Shown: one piece after another, positions 34,764 through 45,209 of the stretch
Numbering within the stretch: the stretch's first letter is position 1
Layout of the letters: each line of letters starts with the position of its first letter
Assembly: GCA_963989245.1 (NCBI GenBank)
Contig: OZ022339.1
Span: 21,790,063 to 21,854,062 of the forward strand
Origin: Nansenia antarctica
Taxonomy: Eukaryota; Chordata; Actinopteri; Argentiniformes; Microstomatidae
DNA: 64,000 nt
Direction: 5' to 3'
The notes under the pieces: model-generated
Told to the model about the DNA's origin: nothing
Database searches by the model: none
The model's input: the letters and a program-made list of their open reading frames with translations, nothing else
Made by a program: the position numbers and the translations under genes

Positions 34764-37700
34764 TTGGCTGTGATAATTGATATGTTTTTGTCACACCATG
34801 TTTAGTAGCAACAAGGAGGGCCAAATTGTTTTGGCTGCAGTGAATTCTACCATGAATGACAATGAAATGTCACAAAGGAGAGAAGGGATACAATGAGAAA
34901 GAAGTCTCAAATGAATTGGTGGGCAGATATAAATTGTTGGAGGTCACTGTTTAAAATACGCATATTATCATCACAGCAGCTTAGATTTGTGTTCCTTTCT
35001 TTAACAGAATAATCCCAAAAATAAACATGAGACAGAGAATAGTTTATGATTGCAGAGCCTTGCTTAATCAACTTGATAGATGGATTAACTCCTTGCACAA
35101 ATGATATAATGCCTTATTGATATGTATTCTCTATATTCATACACAAAAAAAGGACAGAAATAAACTACTACTACAATCTCCTATATTTGTTCAAACAGAG
35201 TTGATTAGCATATCAAGTCGTTTTTAAAATATCCATATCTACTCTCACACAGTCCAGTTGTGCATCTATTCTAATGTATGAATATAAATGACATAGCCTA
35301 TGTGTTAGTGTGTGTTATGTCAAAAAATGATGAACATTGATCGATTGCTTTCAGATAATACTGTCCTTGGTCCAAGAGGCAACCCCTGTGTGCACAACTG
35401 ACATTTTCTTCTGGATGCCTTGCAACATTTTCATATGCACTAGAATCGTATGCTATTAGACTTTCCTATGTTCTTTGATCTGATTAACTCAATTAAATAG
35501 CATACCATTTGTCACATCTTTCACCATTGCCTTATGTGTGTGTGTTTTTTTTATTGTGTTTGTGAAATGCACTTTTAAACTGAATTAAACGAATTATCAT
35601 TGGCCTGGGGTGTTCCGGTGTTCCAGTGGTCTAGCGGCTTACAGTGCACACACATGTCCATGCGGGCTTGGGTTCGAATCTGGCCCATGCCCTGCTGACG
35701 TGCGCTCTCCTCCTTACTTTCTTGTCTTTGTCCAATAAAGAAAATATATAAAAGTGGGACTGCTACACTAAAGAAATTACCTTTAAAAAGGGGAAAAAAC
35801 ACTAACCCTAACCCATCAGTAGCTTAGAGAAGATAATACATTCCCTCAGAAATGGAATCACACCAACACTCTACATTGTAGACTAGATAGGTACCCACTG
35901 CAGACACATTACATAGAGGGAATTTGTGTGGCTTACAGAAATGACATAGAACATTGAGATTTCATTATGGCTTTACATTCCTGGTCTTTGGCAGTTGTTG
36001 TTGTCACAGTCCCATAAATGTTTTCATTGGTTCCATAGGGATATACAGTAGCTTAGCTGTTCTCTGTGACTGTAGTATGGAACTAGGGCCACTGGTATAA
36101 ACAGTCTATGCGGTTGTTTGGGGCCACAGCCGCTAGAGGTGACCACACTTGGCCACACTAGCTCTCCGTCGATGTAATGCAAGCTACCACCCGTCAATCA
36201 AAAACTCTGCTACCACCACCCCTGTCTGTCAACGAAACACCCGACAATGAAAAACTCAGCTTCCGTCCTGTCCCGTCCCACCGCCCCCCCCCCCTCCACC
36301 CCCTGGCCTTGGTCCATTTCTCCTTGGTGTGGAGTGTGTGTTTCAAACCACGCAGTAAAGGCAATGTCCTGAGCAAAGTCAATACCAGGACCAGGTTCCT
36401 CGCCAGGAAGTCCCGATTAAATCAAAAATGTGTTAAAACCCTAGCCTCATGCCTAGTTCAATGCCATTTTGATTATGCAATCATCTCATGGTACTGGAAC
36501 CTCAACAAACCTCTGAAAACCAAACTTCAAACAGCACATAATAAATTAATTAGAGTGGTGTTGGGCTTCCATTACAAAGCGCATGTTGGAAAGGCCCAAT
36601 TCACGGAGCTTCAATGGCTGCCAGTTGAAGCAAGAGCCAGTCAGATGCCTCTAGTGACAGTCCACAGGGTCCTGAACAACAGAGCTCCGGACTACTTTAA
36701 TAACTTCTTAGAGAGAATAGCACACTCACAACAGTAGAGGAAGCAGCAATAATCTAGTCCCCTGTAGACAGAGTAAACAAATAGGAGAAGTTTCATTCAG
36801 ATATACAGGTGCAGTGGAATGGAACAAGTTGCCTTTAAACATCTTAGAAACTGACAGTACAGCAGCTTTCAAGGCTAAAATCAACATACAGCTGTTTCGC
36901 AACATTCCACTGTAAACCAAATAGAGAGTTATAGATACCAAATAGGACGTTTTTATTATTTTATTGCTTTTATTGTTTTATTGTTTTACTTGTTTGTAGG
37001 AAGTTTTTATTGTTTTATTGTTTTACTTGTTGGTTGTTTTTTGATGTGCTTCGTCTTGCACATTCAAGGACCTGTTTGTCTGTTTGTTCTGTTGTACTGT
37101 ATGGGAGTGGCAGTGGCTGCTGGTGTGGCCCCTTCCCCTCGTGGACCTCTTTTCAATTTATTTATTTTGAAATTCACAAACTTTCAACGATTTCAAGAAC
37201 CCGTGGGAACCCTGTATATAAAACATGCTGTCATGAGGAAGTCCAACCTGCCATGGTCTCAAAGGCAATTCCCAGAAACAAAAAGGCAGATACCTTACAG
37301 TACATGTCATTGAAAGGCAATTCCCAGAAACAAAAAGGCAGATACCTTACAGTACATGTCACTGACCGGCTACACCAGGGACAGCGACGGAAACAAAGTC
37401 ACAGACTTTATCGCTCTATCCCTGACAATCACAAATGCCTATGTATTGTATTTTTTGGGTCAATAAATAAAATAAAATAAAATAAAATAAAAACATGTAC
37501 AGTAGCTCTATTAATCTAATACAGTAGGTAGACATTTTTCCTCATTTAAAGGTAAGGTTATACATATATTATATATACATATAAGGTCCACAACTCTCCC
37601 CTTCAAATTGATTGTTTGATTGAATATGTGTTATGCCAAGTACATCTGAATGCCATGTAGTTGTACGCAAGCCTAATATAATTATAGAAATTAAAGATAT

Positions 37701-40069
37701 TATTAGTGATACATTAGACCTGTACCATTATGTTATATGTACAGGTTTTCCTTGTAATACACCTGTGCCATTTTTCTTTTTTCAATGTAATTAATGAATC
37801 TTCATTCCTCTCGGCAACTCAGCTGCAAAGCCGCAAGTGTACACCTGTTCTAAAAATACATTGTTTTACATTGTATTAAAACAATGTTAACTACCACAGC
37901 TATGCTGACGACACTCAGCTTTATATCTCAGTAACTCCCAACGACTACAAGATGATTGACCACCTGATAGATTGTATTGCCGATATTAATATTTGGATGA
38001 CACAAAACTTTCTCCAACTCAATCAAGAAAAAACAGAGGTATTGATCATTGGCGAGAAAACTGGGAGAGAGAAATTATCTGCACACTTGAAAACACTAGC
38101 TCTTAACACTAAGTGTCAGGCCAGGAATCTTGGTGTCATAATTGACTCAGATCTAAATTTTGAAACTCATATTAATAATACTATTAAAACATCCTTCTAC
38201 CATCTAAGAAACATCACTAAGGTACAATCATTTCTCTCCCAGGCAGACACTGAAAAATTAATGCATGCGTTTGTTACTAGTAGGCTAGATTACTGTAATG
38301 CTCTCCTGACAGGTCTCCCCAAAAAAATGATAAATAGACTACAAATGGTTCAAAATGCTGCTGCTCGTGTCCTTACTAGGACCAAACGAAGAGCGCACAT
38401 CACACCTGTCTTGAGATCACTACACTGGCTCCCTGTCAGTCATAGAATAGACTTTAAGATCCTTTTACTAGTTTATAAATCACTTCACTGTGATGCACCC
38501 AATTACATGGTGGACATGCTCATAAGATACACACCAGCTAGACCCCTACGGTCTAGTGGCACGGAACTTTTAATAGTGCCAGAGGCTAGGACAAAGAGAT
38601 TTGGAGGATCAGCTTTTAGCATATATGCTCCTAGATTGTGGAACATCCTACCTGAGGGCCTGAGGTTGTCTGCAACTCAGGACATTTTTAAGCGTGACCT
38701 CAAAACCTACTTATTCAATGTTGCCTTTTGATACTACGGGAGACATTGGACATTATAGAACTAGGATCACTAGGCCATTACACCATACTCGTGTTTTGAG
38801 ATTTGTGTTGACAGGAAAATGGACCCGGGTGCTGATGAGGCACTGTCAGCTCCAAATAGCACCTAGAGCAGTACTGGAACCAGTACAAGGGTGTACCAGG
38901 ACCACCATCAGGTTGTATTGCTGTCATCTTTATTGTCTTTATTGTGTTGTTGCATCATAACTGTGCCTAAGATTCTCTTTTGGCAGGACCTGTGACCATC
39001 CGGATGCAGAACGATGCAAATATAACACTACATTTATGGACAGAGTGTACGCCGATAATATGCAAGGAATTTTTCCTGGATACATGGTGTACAGGTTTTT
39101 GCCCTTGCTTGCTTGCTTTGTGCCGGTGGTCCTTGGCCTCCCCTTGGGGACCGCTGGGTACTGGTAGGCAAACTGGCTAGTAGTCGCTCTATTGGTAGAG
39201 GGCTGCAAGGGAATTTTTTCCTGGCTACATAGTATACAGGTTTTTACTTTTGCCTGCTCGCGGCTCTGTCAGTATTGATTGATTGACTGATTGACTGAAC
39301 ATTTTCATTGTGTGAAGCGCATTGAGTTGCATCTTGTAAGAAATGCGCTATACAAATAAAATTTGATTTGATTTGATGATTGTAATTGTAATTGTTTCAT
39401 AGAAATATATTTCTAAGGGTTTCAATGATAACCAACCCCTATTTTCCACAGAATGGAAGGTTCCACTTCATAGCCAGACACAGCACCCTCAAGACCCAAA
39501 CTAAGGGTCTATACTTTCCTACTATTGGTAATTCACTTAGGCTCACTCCTTAAATAAGCCCATATATCATATGCATAACACAGAAAAATGTGAATGGAAT
39601 AATAAATGAAATAGCATGCAGGTAATGTACACCAAATATTCATGCATAAAACAATGTTTTTAATATATAGTGAATATTTTACATTTTTGTGGTTTTGTGG
39701 TTGAAACTATTCCTTCCATGCAACCATGAATATTCACACATTCATACACCTGCTGTTTACAGTCTAACTACTGGTAAACTAATGATTAACTAACATAGCT
39801 TTGCGATGGTAACTGCAATGTTCTAACCATACCATGCAGCATCAAGTGACATCTATGTTCAAGTTCCCTGGGTTACTTTGATTGCTATGACATCCATATA
39901 GCCCACAAATACTAATCCAAAAAGTTGGCATGACTAGTTCCTGAACTCCAGGACTTTGTCTGTATATACTGTATACAACATTGGAATAATGGAAATTGTG
40001 CCACTTACCATTTGCATGAAAGGCAACCATTAGAGTCAACAAACACAGTACTCTGTAGACTGCCATCAT
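27964..40069 (-). CDS. two-domain trypsin-like serine protease, probably GPI-anchored (polyserase-like)
   Basis: Ten exons join in frame to 590 residues. Residues 1-20 are a signal peptide. Domain 1 starts after TR|IVGG (residue 38) and has catalytic His77 (LTAAHC), Asp125 (NDLCLL) and Ser222 (GDSGGP). Asp216 gives trypsin-like Lys/Arg preference. Domain 2 starts TR|IGGG (residue 320) and keeps the fold marks (WPWMASL, HVCGG) but has Ala361, Asn405 and Ala486 at the triad positions, and no Asp in the pocket, so it should be inactive. The C-terminus is a Ser/Thr-rich stem and a hydrophobic tail ending at the stop, as in GPI-anchored proteases of the prostasin/polyserase group. A secreted or cell-surface role is inference. 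Intron 1 is 7.1 kb. Confidence 0.88.
28296..28430 (-). repeat. retroposon 3'-end fragment in protease intron 9
   Basis: On the minus strand: CAAGGACCCCAATTGAAATA ... CTAATAAAGTTTTC then an A-run. It is the same sequence as 60.68-60.80 kb (+). It lies immediately before exon 10. Confidence 0.8.
28589..28686 (-). CDS. protease exon 9 (domain 2)
   Basis: Reads AEQVLQQFQTSVVDCVN ... NICTGAVTLLQ. Acceptor CTTCAG, donor GTAAAG, phase 0 out. Confidence 0.85.
28726..28795. repeat. (CA)n microsatellite (protease intron 8)
   Basis: About 33 CA units. Confidence 0.95.
29007..29263 (-). CDS. protease exon 8 (domain 2, Asp lost)
   Basis: Reads SQPNASDWNVILGRLKQNG ... GNNVAVLHLA. Asn replaces the catalytic Asp. 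Several NxS/T sites (NVT, NIT, NFT) suggest N-glycosylation. It ends SGSTCWTAGWG...GG at GTGAGT. Confidence 0.9.
29367..29538 (-). CDS. protease exon 7 (domain 2 start, His lost)
   Basis: Reads VVCGTADLNTRIGGG ... WPWMASL ... HVCGGTL and LSDAACF, where Ala replaces the catalytic His. Confidence 0.9.
29655..29919 (-). CDS. protease exon 6 (domain 1, Ser, and linker)
   Basis: Starts GDSGGPMVSKQG (catalytic Ser), contains GVYTRVSQYRTWI and then a Pro/Thr-rich linker (PPPPTTVPPT) to the second domain. Confidence 0.92.
30174..30319 (-). CDS. protease exon 5 (domain 1)
   Basis: Reads VNLPSPQTLQEVEVPVVG ... MICAGLLAGGRDSCQ. The Asp in RDSCQ sits at the bottom of the trypsin-type pocket. Donor GTGAGT, phase 0. 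Confidence 0.9.
30320..31671. other. protease intron 4 with Tc1/mariner-associated repeat
   Basis: Intron sequence. At about 30.70-30.90 kb it contains the dispersed repeat also seen at 25.1 and 41.5 kb (TTTAACCTCATAGCAATTGT ... AATGCTTCACTGTC). Nothing else supportable. Confidence 0.55.
31672..31940 (-). CDS. protease exon 4 (domain 1, Asp)
   Basis: Starts STSTFGLTVYLGRRN, contains SENDLCLLKL (catalytic Asp) and ends TDSWVTGWGDIRSGG. Donor GTGAGG, phase 1. Confidence 0.92.
32043..32202 (-). CDS. protease exon 3 (domain 1, activation site and His)
   Basis: Reads VCGTPPLNTRIVGGQDAPDG then HFCGGSLI and LTAAHCF. It contains the activation cleavage site and the catalytic His. Donor GTGAGG. Confidence 0.92.
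32600..32820 (-). mobile_element. LINE C-terminal fragment (L2-like)
   Basis: Minus frame reads FRIDFKILLLVYKALTGTAP then RALRSSDVGFLCVPHVQKKR, the typical last part of L2/CR1-group polyproteins. Lies in intron 2 of the protease gene, close to exon 2. Confidence 0.75.
32846..32866 (-). CDS. protease exon 2 (21 nt)
   Basis: Micro-exon with acceptor TATTTTTCAG and donor GTAAGT, encoding GSHSQLD between the signal peptide and the light-chain Cys. Phase 1 on both sides. Confidence 0.7.
33450..34230. repeat. 18-/14-bp minisatellite, about 45 copies (protease intron 1)
   Basis: Alternating units CTCTAATACTGTATGTAC (18 bp) and the short form CTCTAATACTGTAC or CTCTAATACTATAC (14 bp). Blocks of several units recur as higher-order repeats, for example around 33.72 and 33.91 kb. 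Confidence 0.95.
34612..34760. repeat. (CA)n microsatellite
   Basis: CA tract with CG-containing interruptions. Confidence 0.95.
34765..35605. other. protease intron 1 sequence, nothing recognised
   Basis: AT-rich sequence without repeat ends or exons that I can identify. Confidence 0.35.
35610..35790 (+). repeat. tRNA-derived SINE (family C)
   Basis: tRNA-like head (CCAGTGGTCTAGCGGCTTAC, B box GGGTTCGAATC), body CATGCCCTGCTGACGTGCGC and tail AAAGTGGGACTGCTACACTA. Partner copy on the minus strand at 2.88-3.05 kb. Confidence 0.85.
36365..37495 (+). mobile_element. LINE 3' part with (AATAA)n tail
   Basis: The frame 36177-36737 includes RKSRLNQKCVKTLASCLVQC, HFDYAIISWYWNLNK and AHNKLIRVVLGF, the C-terminal region of a CR1/L2/I-group non-LTR element. 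The 3' UTR holds a tandem duplication (CAATTCCCAGAAACAAAAAG, about 37265 and 37318) and ends in AATAA repeats at 37468-37492. Confidence 0.75.
37889..39378 (+). mobile_element. L2 LINE copy 2, strongly 5'-truncated
   Basis: Starts inside the RT core at TACCACAGCTATGCTGACGA (SYADD) and continues with an open 259-codon frame (37952-38731) and the full 3' UTR, ending in TTGAT repeats. By eye it differs from the minus-strand copy at 12.2-13.7 kb at only a handful of bases (for example LSATQD versus LSKTQD). It sits in intron 1 of the protease gene. Confidence 0.92.
39380..40000. other. protease intron 1 sequence, nothing recognised
   Basis: AT-rich sequence between the L2 copy and protease exon 1. 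No repeat ends or exons identified. Confidence 0.35.
40009..40069 (-). CDS. protease exon 1 (signal peptide)
   Basis: ATG at 40069. Reads MMAVYRVLCLLTLMVAFHAN, a clear signal peptide, and ends in phase 1 at a consensus GTAAGT donor. A second in-frame Met follows directly. Confidence 0.8.
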
Positions 40070-40404
40070 TTGTTCGTGTCCGGCACAGCAACCTTGTTTG
40101 TCTAAATAACCCTCTCTCTCTCTCACACTCCTCCCTCCGCCCTCAACCTGGGAACACCTGTTTCCTCTACCTGTATGCCAAACTCTATAGAATGTTTGAG
40201 GAATTTGTTGGCTATTGTTTCCCCTCACGTTGTTCAAATGTTCTATATGTATATAAGCTCATTTATTCTGTGCATGAGGGCAGTTGAGACTATCTGAGGC
40301 AACTGTAGCCCTGGTGTGTTTTTTTAAAATGTATTTCTCCATTGTACTTGTTTTATCAATTAATTGATTAGCCATGTACTGTATGACTTGCTTTGTGTCA
40401 TGTT

Positions 40405-40805
40405 CAGTGTTGGGGAGTAGTTCAACTATTAGTTAAACTGCATTATGCAGTAGCTGTGTGGTAGTTGAACTAAATTCAAATCCTTGTAGTATTTCCAGTA
40501 GTTAACTATTTGTTTTGCCAGGTAGCGGTGTACCTGATACTGTCCCTACAAACTATATTTTTCTAAAGGGAAAAATAAGAATACATTATTTGAATTAAAC
40601 ATCAAGCCATTGAACTTGAATTTCCCCACTATTTCTTACTTACACTTTGCTCCACTTCACACGTTTTTTATTTCTTTTTATTTCTTTCAGAGAATTTCAA
40701 AGTAGAATACATTTGACAAACTATATTTAAGGCTACTAATGGTAGTTTTCGTAAGTAATTGGTAATTTAGTTAAAAACATTTTCAGAGTAGCTTACCCAA
40801 CACTG
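40405..40805. mobile_element. hAT MITE D with 8-bp target duplication
   Basis: Ends CAGTGTTGGGGAGTAG and, reversed, CAGTGTTGGGTAAGCTAC, flanked by GTCATGTT at 40397-40404 and 40806-40813. At 401 bp it has no coding capacity. These ends are typical of fish hAT MITEs. It lies just upstream of the protease gene start. Confidence 0.92.
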
Positions 40806-40813
40806 GTCATGTT

Positions 40814-41930
40814 GAGAATACAGTGATCCAAAAGTGCATGATTAACAAACAAAACAAGCATAACAAATAGCAATGTCAAAACAATTTGTGAATATAAACA
40901 TTAGCCTTATTCTTTACATTTGTGCTCTATGATTATGACTATTATTATAGAAAGAGAGAGAGAGAGAGAGATTGAGGGAGGATCATAGCTTAGAGGCCAA
41001 GAGTATAATACAAAACAATAGAGCAGCTTATCGCAGAATCCAAAAGACATTCAAATAAAAAAACTAATAACAAAAGCAGGCACCTTGAATGGATTTTCAG
41101 TCAAACAGACAGGTAGCATTTGTCATTTGTCAAAGCACTGCCATTACTGCAAGCATCTCTGAACACATATGGTTGTAATGTGATTGGACCTGAAAAAGAA
41201 GCTTGCTCTGCCACATTCCTGGCTACTATGTACTAATGACTGGAAACACAAATGCACAGACTATTTTTGTTGTTTATCGTTTCATTGTCAGCCAACCAGG
41301 AAGGCATGTCATGACACTCAAGCCAATGAAAATTCAAGGATAATGTTCATTGTCTTGAAAAGGAAGTAAATCCATCCACATTGCTTAGTCATTGCTTTTT
41401 AGACTAAAGAACATTTCAAAACTTATGAGATCAGTTGGAGCAGCACCTTCATCACATAATAATTAATGATAAGAAGTACAGGTAGTAATTAAGTCATTAA
41501 ATGAAAAGTACAGTAAGTATTTAGACAGTGAAGCATTTTTTCTTCTTTTGGATCTATACTCCAAAAGGTTTGATTTGAAATCAAACAATTAATATGAGGT
41601 TAAGACTTATAAGAGGGGTCTGATCAGGCTTTCAGAAGCTTGGGGATCATATGAAGGTAAATTGGTGACAAATACACTACCTTACGTAACTTATTGTTTA
41701 TTCTTTAGGTTCTATACATCAAGCATAAACAAGGGTTCTTGTTGAAATGACCAGACCAGGCGTAACAGTGACATTCCCCACTATGAGCTTACAATGAATT
41801 CAATAAAATAGAAAATAGAAACGTCTATAAACTGCTTGCAAATCTTATTGCATTTATTTTCATATCAAGTTACATGTTTGCAAGTGTTGTATTTATTCAT
41901 ACATCAGTGACATGTGGTCACCTTCCATAT
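40814..41930. other. intergenic; repeat fragment at 41.50-41.61 kb
   Basis: Mostly unique-looking AT-rich sequence. CAGTGAAGCATTTTTTCTTC ... AATATGAGGTTAAGAC is the minus-strand version of the dispersed Tc1/mariner-associated repeat. Confidence 0.5.
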
Positions 41931-42062
41931 TCCCTAGGCACTGCTTCCCTGTTCCCTAGGCACTGCCTACTTTCCATGTTCCCTAGACACTGCCTACTTT
42001 CCATGTTCCCTAGGCACTGCCTACTTTCCATGTTCCCTAGGCACTGCCTACTTTCCCTATTT
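41930..42062. repeat. 28-bp minisatellite, about 4-5 copies
   Basis: Units containing TGTTCCCTAGGCACTGCCTA followed by CTTTCCA. Confidence 0.9.
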
Positions 42063-43135
42063 TCATGGAATTTGGTTTGTTATAAAGGTGAGAAATTGAA
42101 CATGACATTAAATTAAATTCACTGGGGGCAAAACTGGTGAATCTAATCAGCTCTATGCCAAAACATGATCCTTCTGAAGGCCACAACTTCCTCTGGGACA
42201 TGCAGGCTCCGATCTATGCAACTCATCTGTAAATTATTTAGAATTTCAGATTTTGTGAGTTTCTCCAAAAATGTTAATTTCTATATCTAATATATTGTTA
42301 TAAAGCCGCCTTGTTGCTTGTTATTGCTCTAAATCGATGGTGATGTGGTAGATGGTGGCTATTTAGAAAACATTCAGTCCTAGAGCCCCGGATGCCCAGG
42401 CCTAACGACGTCACTGGTTGTGTTGTTGACTCACTCATTGCCTTATGAGTGAAGTTTGCATTGTTGTGTTTGCCTGCTTAAGTTTGAATGGTTTGAATTA
42501 TTGGTGCGCCGGCGACAGCATTCATCATGAAACTAATATGACACTAGACTTTACTTATAACGTTATGAGTAGAGTCTGTGCATTGCCTTAAATTGCTTGC
42601 TGATTCTAGGCAGAGTGGTTTTGTGTCATCAATTTACCTTGACAGTGATAGCAATTCTGGGCCCTTCTTCGGAAATTAAGTAAAAGGTAAAATGGAAGGA
42701 ATGTTCTAACGTAAACTCACCCTACCTGTTAATCAACCCAACTTACCAATCCTTGAAAGGTCAACACCCAGTCATGCACTACACACGAAGATATGCAGTT
42801 TGATGTGGGTAAAACTGATCTGACCAGGAAAATAACCCAGAGTCATCCTGTCACCATCAACAAGGAAATACATTGCTCTCAAGGATGTTAACAAACATTG
42901 AACGAGTTGTTGACAGACAAACGTCTCCAGCATACCTACCATGAGTTTCTGTCTAATGCTGAGAGACAATCACAAGGAGCCTTTGTAGAACTGGACAGTA
43001 AGATGACCACATAGAGGCCTTCAAATGGCTGGTCTACCTAAGAGAAGGGCCAAACAGTTAGCAAAATATTGCTCAGTATCCGCTGTTGTCCTTTAGAATT
43101 GTACATGTATGTGGACATAAATAAAGCATTTAAAA
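42063..43135. other. no gene recognised
   Basis: About 1 kb of unique-looking sequence. The minus frame at 42772-42969 has no recognisable motif. Confidence 0.35.
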
Positions 43136-43136
43136 T

Positions 43137-43167
43137 GTGTGTGAGTGTGAGTGTGAGTGTGAGTGTG

Positions 43168-43202
<35 letters not shown>
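43137..43202. repeat. (GTGTGA)n and (GT)n microsatellite
   Basis: Six-base GTGTGA units followed by a GT tract. Confidence 0.9.
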
Positions 43203-43205
<3 letters not shown>

Positions 43206-43334
43206 TCTTTAGGCTTAGGGTTAGGGTTAGGCCCTACGAGCCAGAACGATAGTAAGGATTAGGATTAGGGTTAGGGTTAGAATCCTTGCGATCGTTCTGG
43301 CTCGTAGGGCCTAACCCTAACCCTAACGAATTAC
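43201..43334. repeat. telomere-repeat inverted repeat (hairpin)
   Basis: Arms 43215-43250 and 43291-43326 are perfect 36-bp reverse complements: TTAGGG-type repeats joined to GCCCTACGAGCCAGAACGAT. Shorter pairing continues outside (GTAATTC with GAATTAC) and inside (AAGGATT with AATCCTT). The loop again contains TTAGGG repeats. Confidence 0.9.
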
Positions 43335-43410
43335 TAAACCGAGGGAACGAATTACTAAACCGAGGGAACAGATTTACTCAATCGAGGGAACAGATTTACT
43401 AAATCGAGGA
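43327..43410. repeat. 21-bp tandem repeat, 4 copies
   Basis: Units of the form ACGAATTACTAAACCGAGGG or ACAGATTTACTAAATCGAGG directly after the telomeric hairpin. Confidence 0.8.
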
Positions 43411-43599
43411 AATCAAAAAACACATCAAAAAATGTTTTCTACCATGTGACCCCAGGAGGGCTCCGTACAATTCAGAGTGCCAGGTGTGTGTGATAGATTC
43501 ATCCGTTGAATAGAATACAAGTCATATAATTACAGCGAATGGCATCTGTTCTCTGAAAGACAACAAGAGGCACATGCTGACATTAAAGACTTCCCTTTT

Positions 43600-44319
43600 C
43601 ATTATCGCAACTTCGAAATAAAAGCGTGAGCTAAGCGTTGTTGAAAATCAACGACACGTCGCTAGTCAACTAACACAGCTTGTTTTGTGAGCCTGCTAAC
43701 AATGTAAAGTAGTGTTCTAGTTAACTAGGTAACAATGTAAAGTAGTGTTCTAGTTAACTAGGTAACAATTTAAAGTAGTGTTCTAGTTAACTAGGTAACA
43801 ATGTAAAGTAGTGTTCTAGTTAACTAGGTAACAATGTAAAGTAGTGTTGTAGTTAACTAGGTAACAATGTAAAGTAGTGTTCTAGTTAACTAGGTAACAA
43901 TGTAAAGTAGTGTTCTAGTTAACTAGGTAACAATGTAAATTAGTGTTCTAGTTAACTAGGTAACAATGTAAAGTAGTGTTCTAGTTAACTAGGTAACAAT
44001 GTAAAGTGGTGTTGTAGTTAACTAGGTAACAATGTAAAGTGGTGTTGTAGTTAACTAGGTAACAATGCATTGCAAGTATAATTTTACATTTCACACGAAT
44101 AAGCAGAATTGTAGTAATCTAAAAAAAAGTACAGAAGAGATATATAATGACAAATGTCAGCAAAAGGTGTTTATTTTTTCACAATTATTTTATAGTTTTT
44201 ATTTAAATAAATGTACATTTGCCCCATGTTGTGACAGTGTTGTGGGGTGAGAGGGGGGGGGGCTCACACATTTCTTGTCCTCCCAAGGGGGGCTTGACAA
44301 AAAAGTCTGAGAACCACTG
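43600..44319 (+). mobile_element. hAT-related fragment with 33-bp expansion and a hAT-type right end
   Basis: 43661-43730 is homologous in reverse to 49.19-49.26 kb, within the 5' region of a hAT element there. The right edge (AAAAAGTCTGAGAACCACTG) is a typical hAT end when reversed. No matching left end or target duplication was found, so the boundaries and unity of the element are uncertain. Confidence 0.6.
43698..44065. repeat. 33-bp minisatellite, 11 copies, grown from hAT sequence
   Basis: Units of AACAATGTAAAGTAGTGTTC plus TAGTTAACTAGGT with few variants. The homologous element at 49196-49228 has only one unit. Confidence 0.95.
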
Positions 44320-45200
44320 GACTAAAGAGAGATGAGACTGTTTTCTCTGTGTTACATATCTCCATGATTCATGTAAAAGAATGTCAACAGAATGCAACAC
44401 ATCAACTCGCCAGCAGGCGGCGCTATAGGATAGGTTTCCCTTCCTTTATATCCAAACCCTAACCTCACCCTAACCCTAGATATGCACTACAGCGCTGTTA
44501 TTCACCTACATTGTAGGTGTTATTCACCTACATTCAATTTGCAATATCGATTCCTGAGTGTATGATTTTCTTCAGTGTTTAGGAGGGAAAATTCCCTTTG
44601 TCTGAAGTTGGAAGGAAAGTTCCCTTTGGGTCAAATTTACCATCCCTCAGAGGGGAATGTCTTGAGGTGTAAAATCTGTGATGTCATGAGTTGAGTTCTA
44701 GTGAGAGACTAGTTGTAGATGGTATGAAGGTGGAGGTGAGAGACTAGTTCTAGGTCGTCTTTGTCCCGGGGTTCTGTGAGTAAGGTCATCTTTGTTCCTG
44801 GGTGCTGTTGTTGTTGTCATCATGTTGTAAGTATCACAGTGTTGTAATGACCCATGGTGATGTCTCTCTCTCTTTCTCTCTCTATTCTCTGTACTAGAAT
44901 GTAACTTTTCTCTATTATGTATTTGCCTATTCTCTGTGCTAGGATGAAACTTTTCTCTATTAAGTATTTGCCTTGTACTACATGTACAAGTATACATTAT
45001 TATTAAAGCCGCATTGATTCATTGTATTTGACCTACCTTGTCCTAATAAGCACAGACTCAACATTTCTATGCACACAGTGATTAGATTGGATTGGAGATT
45101 AGATTGGAGTCAGATTATCAACATTAGATGTGTTTTTCTATGATGGAATCATAGACAGAAATCTCTGCCATATATAATAGACAGAAACGGATTGTAGTTA
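44320..45200. other. no gene recognised
   Basis: Contains a CT-rich run near 44865 and a short direct repeat (CTTTTCTCTATTA ... GTATTTGCC, about 44906 and 44949). Some CCTAACCCTAACC-like telomeric fragments lie near 44460-44480. Confidence 0.4.
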
Positions 45201-45209
45201 AATTCCGGT

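Noticed and set aside
36177..36737. Possible host gene of 186 codons
   Set aside because: The C-terminal two thirds match LINE polyprotein ends and an (AATAA)n tail follows. The first third is a chance extension.
44203..44319. Complete hAT element ending at 44319
   Set aside because: Only one end could be recognised. No matching left end or 8-bp duplication was found, so it is listed only as a fragment.
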